A stretch of DNA of 64,000 nt from Bursaphelenchus xylophilus (lineage: Eukaryota > Nematoda > Chromadorea > Rhabditida > Aphelenchoididae): NCBI GenBank assembly GCA_904066235.2, contig CAJFCV020000004.1, positions 1,302,001 to 1,366,000 on the forward strand. Direction: 5' to 3'. Under the pieces are notes generated by a model. That model made no database searches, was not told the origin of the DNA, and saw only the letters and a list, made by a program, of their open reading frames with translations. This document shows positions 55,321 to 64,000 of the stretch, one piece after another. Positions within the stretch are counted from its first letter, which is position 1. Every line of letters begins with the position of its first letter. Position numbers and translations under genes: made by a program.

Positions 55321-56327
55321 GGACAGAACGCCAGGAAAAAATGGAAATCGACAAATTCTAGGGAAAATGTTGCCGACATTTTATACGCTGAAACCTTTAC
55401 AAATAAATCAGAAAAGTGGTCTCAAAATTCTCATAAAACAACAATTTTACGTGTGAAACCGTAAAATCGGCTTTTTTGAGGTTTGCACGGTGCAACAATT
55501 CAATTGCACGGTGCGGAAAGCTGGCGACAAAAAAGTCTACGCACTTCTGAAATGACCTAGTAGTATGTATTTCCGAAAAAATTTGCCACAGAGCGCGAAA
55601 AGTAGTGTTCGGTAGAGGTTATAAGAAAAAAAAACAAAGGAACTGGATGCTTTGTGGATGGCGTCGAAGAGCGCGCTCTTTTTTGCTGTTGATTTGCAGC
55701 CGATCTGCCGCGCAATCGAACTTTTCAGATTAAAACATCTTTGTTTATGCTCCGCGTAACGAAATTATCCGGCCTTTGAAGTGGCACGGTAATCTCAACG
55801 TGCGATGAATTGCAAAATGAAAGGAACTAATATAGTTTGCAATGATGCGGTCAAAAGGCGTTTCTCTTTCGTGGCCTGAATAGTTACTATAAGCTTAACC
55901 AGGCATTTAAAAGGCTCAGAAAGCATTTTTAGAAAACAAAGTTCCATAGCATAAAAGCGGTGGATGAATTCAACAGATTGTACTTATCAGCACCTGTGAG
56001 TTGTCAATACAAAAATGATATCGTACTATTATTTACAATGTTAGATTACGGTGGTTGTCAAGAGGTTTGACCGTATTTTATTATGCAATTTTGATTGTTT
56101 GCTAATGTAATATTATGCATTTATCCTTTTCATGACATCTTTTTCAAAAGCTGAAAAATGTTGATTATTTCAATCTGGACTTAAATCATAAAACAATTTA
56201 TAGATTTCCAAGCAAAAATACTCTTCAATCGGTTCGAAAATTCAAAAAATTTTAGAATTTAGAAGCCGAATTCGCAAAAAAAAATCGAATTTTCTTATTT
56301 TTTAAAATCTCAATTTCTCTCTGTCGG
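55321..56327. other. C-D divergent intergenic region, C side
   Basis: Contains more GCACGGTGC motifs (about 55485-55520) and a partial family-6 repeat at 55960-56060. No gene is supported. Confidence 0.35.
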
Positions 56328-56469
56328 GAAAATAATGAGCACTCTGTCGCATCGAAAATCGCATCGCCGTCGAGAAAATGATTTGTGTCGCGGTAAAATC
56401 AAATTGCTTTTCACTTCAGCGACGCAATTGGCGAGAGCGACAGAGCGCTTACTATTTTCCCGACAGACT
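56328..56469. mobile_element. Family-2 MITE between genes C and D
   Basis: Ends are TCTCTGTCGGGAAAATAATG and CTATTTTCCCGACAGACTT, normal length and core. Confidence 0.85.
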
Positions 56470-57320
56470 TATTATTTCTAGAAAAACATTTGCGTGTCTC
56501 TTAGGAACGTCTACTCCAAATTTATTCCAGATTTAGTTATTATTAGAATCTGAGCGACTCTCTGGAACGAAGTCGTCCTTCTGACCGGCCCTGCTCCAGA
56601 AATCGGCCCACAGAGAATCCTGCAGAGGGAGAGGGTCGAGAAGAAGGCAGGGGGAATTGCGCCGCGACCTCGTCGAAGTCTCTGAGAGAGCGGGGAAGGC
56701 TGAAAAGAAGGGCTCTCTGAAATGCGGTTTCACTCTCTTAGAGCGGGAAAACAGAGCGCTCTTTCTCTCCGTTTTCCTCCGTTCTGGTCCATTCAGAGAC
56801 GAAAAGTATGGATTTTTTCTTCTCCTTTCTCTCTCTCTCTGAGAGAAGATAATAATTTGTGTTTAGGGCGGGTTAAGGATATTAGAACATAGACATTTTT
56901 AGTCATAAAAAATGAGGAAATTAAGGCTATTGCTTTGCTCTATGAGTAGAAAAAGAACCAAGAAAATTTAGAGGAATTTTGAAACTCTAATCTTAAAAAA
57001 GGGCCCACAAATTCTTCGGTTTTCACAAATCTATTATAGGTTATAATTTTCTTAAAAATAGTCTGGTGTAGTAGAAATTTTCGAAGGTGATTTTGTAATA
57101 CTAGTCCATTCGCAAAGTCCCTGGAGCGATTTCGGCGCTATGCGCTGTGCAGAAAACAAGAGTTTACTTTGCACCGTGCAACAGTTTTTTTTGCGTTGTC
57201 TTGGCTTTTGCAGTACAATCGCCAAAAAATTATCAACCACAAAATCTTGATGTTTTCTGCAAAACGCGAGTAAAAAAATGTGGCATGTTTATTAAAAAAT
57301 TCTAAAATTATTTGTGCTAA
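56470..57320. repeat. Gap with CTCTGAGAGA-type sequence and a family-5 unit
   Basis: About 56570-56845 is a loosely self-complementary stretch rich in CTCTGAGAGAG-like motifs. A family-5 unit (CCATTCGCAAAGTCCCTGGA, TTTGCACCGTGCAACAG) is at about 57105-57185. No gene was seen. Confidence 0.45.
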
Positions 57321-57738
57321 CAAGGGAATTACCCCAAGTGCGACGCTCAGACATTGATGAAACCTCAATATCTGAAATTCTAGCTCGCGCTTTGCAGAAA
57401 CAACCGAGGTTTTTAGATCGAAAGTGGGCGAAAATTTGACACTTTTTGCAGAATTTCGGCACGAAAAGTTTCATGTCTATTTCTACCATAGAGAGTAATG
57501 TTTCCACAAAAAATCAATTTTTTCCGCACGAAACTACCAAAGTTATGGCCAAAAAGTGTTTTCTCTCTGACCGCTCTGCACGTTTCGCGTACTCTCTCGG
57601 CGGCAAAGATCGTTCAGTATCTCGGCGGTGGCTGAAAAGCGCGAGCTAAAACTTTCAGGGATTGTTTTTTAGTTAATGTCCGACGTGTGTTCAGAATTTA
57701 AAGAAAATCGGAGTGTCGCACTTGGGGTACTTCCCTTG
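57321..57738. mobile_element. Family-3 element upstream of gene D
   Basis: Ends are CAAGGGAATTACCCCAAGTG and CACTTGGGGTACTTCCCTTG with TAA on both flanks. It lies about 320 bases before the gene D start codon. Confidence 0.87.
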
Positions 57739-58041
57739 TAAGTTTGAGAGTACTGAAATATTCATTAATACAAAAATGTAACTTCCGCACTTTAGGAGGT
57801 TTTCAAAGAAGTTGTAGGGTGATCCAAATTTACGCAACCATGATCTATAATACATTGCGCAAACTCCGCCGTTAACGGTCCGCGGTTTGGTGCAGGGTAA
57901 CAGTTGACCCAAATGGCCAAGGCGAGACATGACTCAGTTTTTCCTTTCTTTTTCTTATTTTTTCCATTTTTTGTTATTTATTTATCGTGTATTTGTCAAT
58001 TTTTTGAATCTTTTTTCGTTTTTATTCAACTTTCTAAGACG

Positions 58042-58050
58042 TTATTTCAG
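58042..58050 (+). promoter_or_regulatory. Acceptor-like site before the gene D ATG
   Basis: GTTATTTCAG ends 8 bases before the ATG at 58059. It is a candidate spliced-leader acceptor; the paralogs have one at a similar place. Confidence 0.5.
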
Positions 58051-58058
58051 TTTTTTTC

Positions 58059-61000
58059 ATGGATAACAGTAACGGAGCGGTCGACTCGCTCCTAGCTCGT
58101 GTGAATTTGCTGCCAAGTTCGCACAGTTTCGAGGATCCAGACGACTATCAATTCACGTCGACGAATTTGAAGAAAGAAGAAGAGGAGGATGAAGTTCAAT
58201 TCATAGAAGAAGTTCCCCAACAAGTGGCCAGGGAAGAGGTGCATCCGGCGTTGGACATGTTCATTGGGCAGAGTTTAGCCGGCACCTCCATGGAGGGCGC
58301 GCGTTCGGTGAGATTTTTGTGGATTCAAAGAATTTTTTATTTTTTTTGGTCTATGAAAAAACTTGGAGCAAAGTTTTTTTCTTGATCACATACTGCTTCT
58401 AATCTTTGGCCAAAACATTTTTAATTAGAAATTCGAGAAACTCTCAGAGCTGGACCTCCCGTAAAGTTCTCGGAATATCCCGGGTCTCTCTTCAAAGCAT
58501 GAGCAGAAACTTTTTGAGATTTCTATGTGGCCTATGAGGAAATTAAGCTCAGAATTTGAAGAAAGTCTCAGCGTCGAGCCTTGGGAACTCCTAATTCCAA
58601 ATTTGGTGTCAAAAAGTATCAATATTACCTAAAAAAGACTGCAGGACTTAAAAGAACGATTTTTTATACCTTTTCAAAAATGCCTTCTGACAAACATCCT
58701 CTCGATTCGAATCCAACAACAATTCTTTTTATACCTCGGTCAGACTTTGGATATCAAAAATTTGGGTAAGAAATGATTAAGGTCCGCAGCATAGATGTTT
58801 TTTTTTGAATTTTTACTGCATTATCTTCCAAGGCCAGAGATATGGGAGGTGATTTATAAATTTTGTTGTTCAATCCAGCCAAAAAACGTCAATTCAGTCC
58901 AATGTTGACTCTGGACTAAACTCCGGCGGATGTTGCCCATAGTTTCCGCTGAATTCGGCTTTTTTGAGTGAAATTTTATGCTTTCTTGGACGTAATCCGC
59001 CGAAATTTAGTCCAATCTTGATTTTGGACCAAATTTGCTGCTTTTGACTGGAATGAAAAACAAGATTTATATGTCACCTTCTATATATACGCCCTGTGAA
59101 GAAAATGCAGTAAAAATTCAAAAAAACATCTATGCTGCAGACCTTGATCACTTCAAACCCAAATTTGGTATCAAAAATTCTCACAGAGGCGTAAAAAGAA
59201 TTGCTGTTGGATTCGAATCAAGAGGAGTTTTGTCAGAAGGCAATTTTGAAAAGGTATAAAAAATCGTTCTTTTCAAGTCCTGCAGTCTTTTTTATGTCCT
59301 ATTGATACTTCTTGATACCAAATTTGGAATTAGAAGTTCCCAAGGCTCGACGCTGAGATTTTCTTCAAGTTCTGAGATTCTGAGCTTAATTTCCGCCTAG
59401 ACCACATAGAAATCACATAAAGTTTCTGCTCATACTTTGCAGAGATACCCGGGATATTCCGAGATTTTTACAGGAAGTCGAGAGCTCGGAGAATTTCTCT
59501 AATTTCTCATTAAAAATGTTTTGGAATTTTGTTTGAAATTTTCTCGAAGTCCAATCACGATTTTTCAGCCCTCAAAAACCCGAGCTCTAACGGATATCGT
59601 CTGTGATATGGTGCTGCCGCACGCCAAACGACTTTGCAATCGGACGGTGAATAACAAGTACAAGGGACAGTTCTACGACCAGTTAGTCGCCGAGATTGAG
59701 GAAAAATACCCCCACTTTGCCAAAGACGGACTTCGGCAACGAGTGCAGGGCCTCTGGAATGTGACCCGATATGCGACTATGAAACGGTTCAAAGCCGGAC
59801 ACAAGCTGAATAAGGTCAGTTTTTAGATGACCTTATTGCTAGTTGAAGCTCTTGGGGTGGAACTGGGACGATTGGGAAAAGGAACGATTGGGGAAACGGA
59901 CGGTTGGCGAAGCCGAAAAGTATAATTTTTCTTCGATGCAAGTGTCGAATTTAGGATAATCGAGGGTGCTGATTTTGAAAATGTAATTCATTTTTTTTGA
60001 TAGTAACTTTTTTTCTTAAGTAGTACTGTAAAGTAGTAATTTGATTTTTTCTTCACGAATACTCGATTTGGGGGTTTCGATGGTGCTGCAAAATCTTATT
60101 CATAATCAGAAAAAATGAATAAGATTTTCGACATCAGCACCATCGAAAATCCCGAAACCGAGTATTTCTGAAAAAATTTTAAGAAATTACTACTTTACAG
60201 TACTACTTAAGGAAAAAAGTTACTATCAAAAAAATGAATGTCATTTTTAAAATACGCACCCTCGATTATCCTAATTTCGACACTTGCATCGAAAAAAATA
60301 AAACTTTTTGGTTTCCCCAATCCAGGGTCGAAGCTGACCGAAAATTCTTCCCTGAAAAGCAATCAAAAATCGATCTGAATGCTTTATTTTCAATAAATTT
60401 TCATTTATTTTCAATTTTCAGCGTGACAAACAAATCCTTACCGCCCTTGGAATGGACCCTTCTAAGCCCTACAAGTCTTCGGCCAAGTCCATTCCTCCTT
60501 CACTGGCCAAACTGGTTTGTCAAGAAGCGGCCCCATTCGTCGAGGACTTGAGAAAGGAGAAAACCGGAGTGTGGGAACGAATTGAGAGAGAATTGTTGGC
60601 CAAGAACCCCGAGCTCAGATCAGTGAAGAATTTGAAAAGCAAAAGTCAAAATTGTTTTCGGAGGATCCAAAAAACTGCCGTCCAAAAGCAGGCCAGAGGG
60701 CAGGCATTGACTCCGGTAAGTCGCAAATTGTTTTTTTTTTGAATTGCGCTGTGCGAAGAAAAGAGTTTTTTTTTTTTATTTTTTGCACCGTGCAGTATGG
60801 ATTTGGGCGAATTTGCTGTCAGCACAGTGCTGCCGGAATTATTTTTTATTTTGAAACCGCAGTGAAATCAAAATCTTCATTTATTTTCTCTCCGCACAGT
60901 GCAAAAAAAATTTTTTTTTACTGCACGGTGCAATCAAAATTTTGGCTTAATTTTCCTTCCGCACAGTGCAGTAAGAATTTAGATTTTTTACATCGCACTG

Positions 61001-63843
61001 TGCAATCAAGATTTTAATGTAACTTTCCCTCCGCACAGTGCAGAAAAAAATTTGTTTTTACTGCACGGTGCAATCAAAATTTTGGCTTAATTTTCCTTCC
61101 GCACAGTGCAGTAAGAATTTAGATTTTTTACATCGCACTGTGCAATCAAAATTTTGGCCTAATTTTCTTTCCGCACGGTGCAAAAACTCTTTTTGAACTG
61201 CACAGTGCAATCGAAACTTTAATTTATTTTCCTTCCGCACAGTGCAGTGAGAATTTTGATTTTTTCCATCGCACTGTGCAATCAAGATTTTAACCTAATT
61301 ACCTAATTTTCCTTCCGCATGGTCCAAAAAACTTTTTTTTGTACTGCACAGTGCAATCAAAGTTTTGGCCTGATTATCTGTCCGCACAGTGCGGTGAGAA
61401 TTATAATTTTTTTTCATCGCACAGTGCAATCAAAATTTTCATTTATTTTTCTTTCCGCACAGTGCAAAAAAGCATTTTTTATCGCACTGTGCAGTCAGAT
61501 TTTTAACCTAATTTTCCTTCCGCACAGTGCGGTGAGAATTTTGATTTTTTACATTGCACAGTGCAATCAAAATATTTATTTATTTTTCTTTCGCACAGTG
61601 CAAAAAAACATTTTTTATCGCACTGTGCAGTCAGATTTTTAGCCTAATTTTCCGTCCGCACAGTGCATCTACATTTTTTGCCAATCTAAAACCGCGGCTT
61701 TTCAGAACGAAAACATCGCAATTCGATCACTGAGTGAGAGAGAAATGGCCTCCATAGCTGGAAATTCAAATCAAGACATGGAAATGGAGAGTGATGAGTT
61801 CGACGAGTCGGATGTGGAAGAGGAACAGAGCAACGTTGATTCTAATGCAGAAAACGTCGATCATTCCGAGGTTCCTCAAGTCACTGGGGATACTACGGAT
61901 CCCGTTGCCGAAATAATGGATTTGATTTCGCAGAAGGAACCGACCTCGAAAAATTCTGTAAGCGAGAGATTTTTTCGATTTAAAATTGGAATTTAATTGG
62001 CCAGAGACTTCTTTACCTACTTGACCGGTCTTGTTGGCCAATTTTTACCGGTCGTTTTCATAATTTTTTTAAAAAAAAATTTGACCAAAAATTTTCTATT
62101 TTTAGCCGATTTCCCAAGCCGAAATTGATGAACTTGTCTGCCACGCCATCGGACGACACCCCGAACTATTCGAATGCCAACGAAACAAGGATAATTCGGC
62201 ATCCAACAAGGTGTGGAACAAAATTAAAGCCGATCTGTGGCATCATCCCCACTTTCGGGAGAGACCCGACCAGCTGAAGAAGATCTCGTGTGTGTGGACC
62301 AAGTGCAAGGAGCGCGCGTTGTATCGGCGATGGTCGGGCAAACTGGAGGAGGTGCGAATTTTTAGGTTGTAAATTAGAAAGAAAAATAAAAAAAAATAGT
62401 CGGAAAATCAAAAATTTTGGAGGAAAACTTTCTGATCAACCCAAAAATGTCGACCAAGACTAGTAAATTCGAAAAGAATTTTCTACTTGGATTTCCCGGA
62501 GATTTAGCCTGCAATTTGCAGAAATCGCCAATATTTTTTTGGGCCGTAAATTTGACAAAAAGGTCGAAAGAGCGATTTTTTCTCGATTTCCCACCTACAG
62601 TGGCGGACTTGATCCAGTGGCAAAAAAATGTTCCATTTTGCATCCGGGAAGTATCAAAAAATATGGCAAAATGCCTCCCTCTCCAAGTGAAAAACTCAGA
62701 TTTCAAGACGTCGCAAGCTTTTCCTCACAAGAAGAGCTGTCGCTATTTTGAAATTGGAGTTTTTTTCACTTGGAGAGGGAGGTATTTTGCTGCGTTTTTG
62801 GTAATTTCCAGATGCGAAATGACACGTTTTTTTTGCCGCTGGATCAGGTCCGCCACTGTAGGTGGGAAATTGAGAAAAAATTCGCTCTTTCGGCCTGTTC
62901 GTCAAGCCAAAAAAAATATTGGCGATTTTGCAAGTTGCGGGCTACAGTGGGAGACCTGATGCAGTGGCAAAAAACGTACCATTTTGCATCCTGGAAGTAT
63001 CAAAGATGTGGCAAAATACCTCCGTCTCCAAGTGAAAAAACTCGGATGTCAAAAGCGTGCTGCTCATTTTAAGGGCCCTTCAAAACGAAGTTTTTACACT
63101 TGGAGAGGGAAGCATTTTGCCACATTTTTTGATACTTCTCGGATGCAAAATGGCATGTTTTTTGTCACTGGATCAGGTCCGCCACTGTAAATTTCAGGGA
63201 AATCCAAGTAGAAAATTCTTTTCGAAAGTTTTTACCAATTTTGATCGAATTTTCTGCGTTGATAAAAGAACTTTCCTCCTCCAAAAATTTTGATCTTCCG
63301 AACGTTTCAAATTTTGCTTTTTTTCAGTTAGATTATTTTGTTCTGGACATGATCTCCAAGAACCCCACCGACGGTGTCGCCAAGAGATTGCAAACCCCAC
63401 CGGGTAGATATTGTCCTGCCCCTCCGACAACGTCTTCGTCGACCCCTCGAAAAGTCAGGAAAACGAATAAACACCCCCCAGGCACCGTTTCAGCCTTTCT
63501 GACGGATTATCGAGCCGCAAGTGCTTCGCGAAACTCTGGCTTTCCATCAACTCAAAAAACTGTAGCCCAAATCCCGCCGGCCAAAAGACCGATCTCAACG
63601 GGCGCTACAGCGCACATTTCAACGTCTTCGGCGGATCTTGTGGGAAATCTGGTTGGACTGATTAACACGTCCGAAAATCGTCCAAATAATGGCCTCAACA
63701 CTTCTTCAAATGTTAATGACAAAGTGTTGCCCCCAGAATCTCTGAACTCTCCGTCTTCGTCCAACAGAATGGAGGGATCGGGCGTTGAAAAGCCTTCAAC
63801 TCCGTCGACGAATCCGAGTGGGTCCAGAGAAACTAGTGCTCAT
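58059..63843 (+). CDS. Gene D: three MADF/Myb-like domains (3' end off window)
   Basis: Six exons are visible: 58059-58307, 59569-59814, 60422-60715, 61706-61957, 62106-62351, 63328-63843; all phase 0; 577 codons so far. E1 is 83 codons, exactly as in B and C, and acidic (SFEDPDDYQF, KKEEEEDEVQF). E2 encodes a tri-helical domain: LTDIVCDMVLPHAKRL, then FYDQLVAEIEEKYPHF, then LRQRVQGLWNVTRY. E3 encodes a second: LAKLVCQEAAPFVEDL, then VWERIERELLAKNPEL, then SKSQNCFRRIQKTA. E4 is a second acidic exon (DEFDESDVEEEQSN). E5 is the clearest MADF-like domain: IDELVCHAIGRHPELFE, then NKVWNKIKADL, then ISCVWTKCKERALYRR. E6 is Ser/Thr/Pro-rich and disordered. The final donor (CAT|GTAAGT) shows that the gene continues right, presumably to the C-terminal module. 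It is divergent from gene C. It is a likely nuclear DNA-binding protein by inference. Confidence 0.84.
58421..59515. repeat. 1.1-kb palindrome in gene D intron 1
   Basis: Left arm features CTTTTTGAGATTTCTATGTGG, AAAGACTGCAGGACTT and TTTTTTATACCTTTTCAAAA; each recurs inverted on the right (CCACATAGAAATCACATAAAG, AAGTCCTGCAGTCTTT, TTTTGAAAAGGTATAAAAAA). The centre is near 58968. The arms have diverged moderately. Confidence 0.82.
59930..60312. repeat. Palindrome in gene D intron 2, related to P0/P2 of gene A
   Basis: Outer arms TTCGATGCAAGTGTCGAA and TTCGACACTTGCATCGAA flank inner arms with ATCGAGGGTGCTGATTTTGA and TTCTTAAGTAGTACTGTAAA or their complements. The centre is near 60113. These motifs match the gene A intron palindromes. 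Confidence 0.85.
60740..61670. repeat. Array of ~26 GCACNGTGC palindromes (gene D intron 3)
   Basis: Alternating GCACAGTGC, GCACTGTGC and GCACGGTGC palindromes occur every ~25-45 bases, separated by AT-rich linkers such as AATCAAAATTTTGGCCTAAT and TAAGAATTTAGATTTTTTAC. Some two-site blocks repeat directly (about 60955-61010 and 61095-61150). The array fills the intron between E3 and E4. Confidence 0.9.
62598..62858. mobile_element. Family-1 MITE at the centre of a palindrome
   Basis: Ends are CAGTGGCGGACTTGATCCAG and GGATCAGGTCCGCCACTG. The flanks CCCACCTA and TAGGTGGG are inverted to each other, so the element sits at the hairpin's tip. Confidence 0.9.
62945..63187. mobile_element. Family-1 MITE in the right arm of a palindrome
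   Basis: Ends are CAGTGGGAGACCTGATGCAG and GGATCAGGTCCGCCACTG. Excision would join GCGGGCTA to AATTTCAGGG, restoring the complement of the left arm (TTTAGCCTGC), so the TA was duplicated. Confidence 0.92.
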
Positions 63844-63919
63844 GTAAGTTACGGTGAATTTGAAACCTTTATCGGCGTTCTTATAGTTCAGAAATTTGCT
63901 TTTTGAAATGCTTGGCCAA

Positions 63920-64000
63920 AATTTTATGCACAGTGCGGATTGAAAAATAGGCCAAAATTTTGATTGCACAGTGTGGAACGAAAAATAGGCCAAAATTTTG
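63920..64000. repeat. Start of another GCACNGTGC array at the right edge
   Basis: Two near-copies of a ~36-base unit (GCACAGTGCGGATTGAAAAA and GCACAGTGTGGAACGAAAAA, each followed by TAGGCCAAAATTTTG) run off the window in the next intron of gene D. Confidence 0.7.

Larger units (their letters stand above)
62401..63301. repeat. ~900-bp palindrome hosting two family-1 MITEs (gene D intron 5)
   Basis: Left arm: CGGAAAATCAAAAATTTTGG, TTCTACTTGGATTTCCC, AAATCGCCAATATTTTTTTG, then TTTCCCACC. The right arm carries the complements in mirrored order, ending CCAAAAATTTTGATCTTCCG. One MITE (62598-62858) occupies the centre and another (62945-63187) splits the right arm at a TA; without them the hairpin is about 400 bp. 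Confidence 0.88.

Noticed and set aside
60740..61670. Possible CRISPR-like array (regular palindromic repeats with spacers)
   Set aside because: The genome is eukaryotic, the 'spacers' are themselves repeated AT-rich linkers, repeats are only 9-10 bp, and the array lies in an intron.

Overview
The window looks like nuclear DNA of a nematode. Genes are split by phase-0/phase-2 introns with nematode-style boundaries (short TTTTCAG-type acceptors, GTAAG/GTGAG donors). Several start codons sit just downstream of an acceptor-like TTTCAG, which suggests spliced-leader trans-splicing. There are two tRNA-Asn(GTT) genes, and most non-coding DNA is short inverted-repeat transposons (MITEs). I cannot fix the species from sequence alone.

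Layout. 1-3.3 kb: a small probable secreted PAN/CW-like gene (minus, 1323-1702) beside repeats and a 0.75-kb palindrome. 3.46-6.15 kb: a complete five-exon cytosolic glycerol-3-phosphate dehydrogenase gene (minus, 355 aa) whose last intron holds a MITE and a tandem duplication. 6.2-35.3 kb: no protein gene I can support. This stretch holds two inverted copies of a tRNA-Asn segment and dozens of MITEs, often nested. 35.37-39.27 kb: a complete four-exon rhodopsin-class GPCR (plus, 360 aa) most like invertebrate FMRFamide-peptide receptors, with MITE-filled introns. 39.69 kb to the right edge: a cluster of four paralogous genes, here named A (minus, 39693-44239), B (minus, 45067-49922), C (minus, 50997-55028) and D (plus, 58059 to beyond 63843).

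The A-D cluster is the most interesting content. Each gene starts with an acidic exon, which is exactly 83 codons in B, C and D. Next come one to three exons that each encode a ~75-90 residue tri-helical MADF/Myb-SANT-like domain, then a Ser-rich disordered exon. A, B and C end in a conserved ~55-residue exon; D's equivalent would lie off the window. All internal introns I could place are phase 0, so exons can be gained or lost without frame damage, and the paralogs do differ in domain number (A one, B three, C two, D three). I recognise no named family. The likely role is sequence-specific DNA binding or chromatin regulation, but that is inference.

The repeats fall into several families: (1) TA-flanked ~240-bp MITEs starting CAGTGG(G/C)GGACCTGATCC; (2) ~150-bp elements with ends CAGTCTGTCGGGAAAATAA; (3) ~450-bp elements starting CARGGGAAGTACYCCAAGTG with TTA/TAA flanks; (4) ~650-bp elements with ends CTTTTCGGGTCRACGACAG; (5) dispersed DNA rich in the palindrome GCACNGTGC; (6) a short unit found three times; (7) elements ending AAGGATGGTGACATAC; hAT-like GC-rich elements with perfect 8-bp target-site duplications; and several 0.4-1.3 kb palindromes concentrated in the introns of the A-D cluster.
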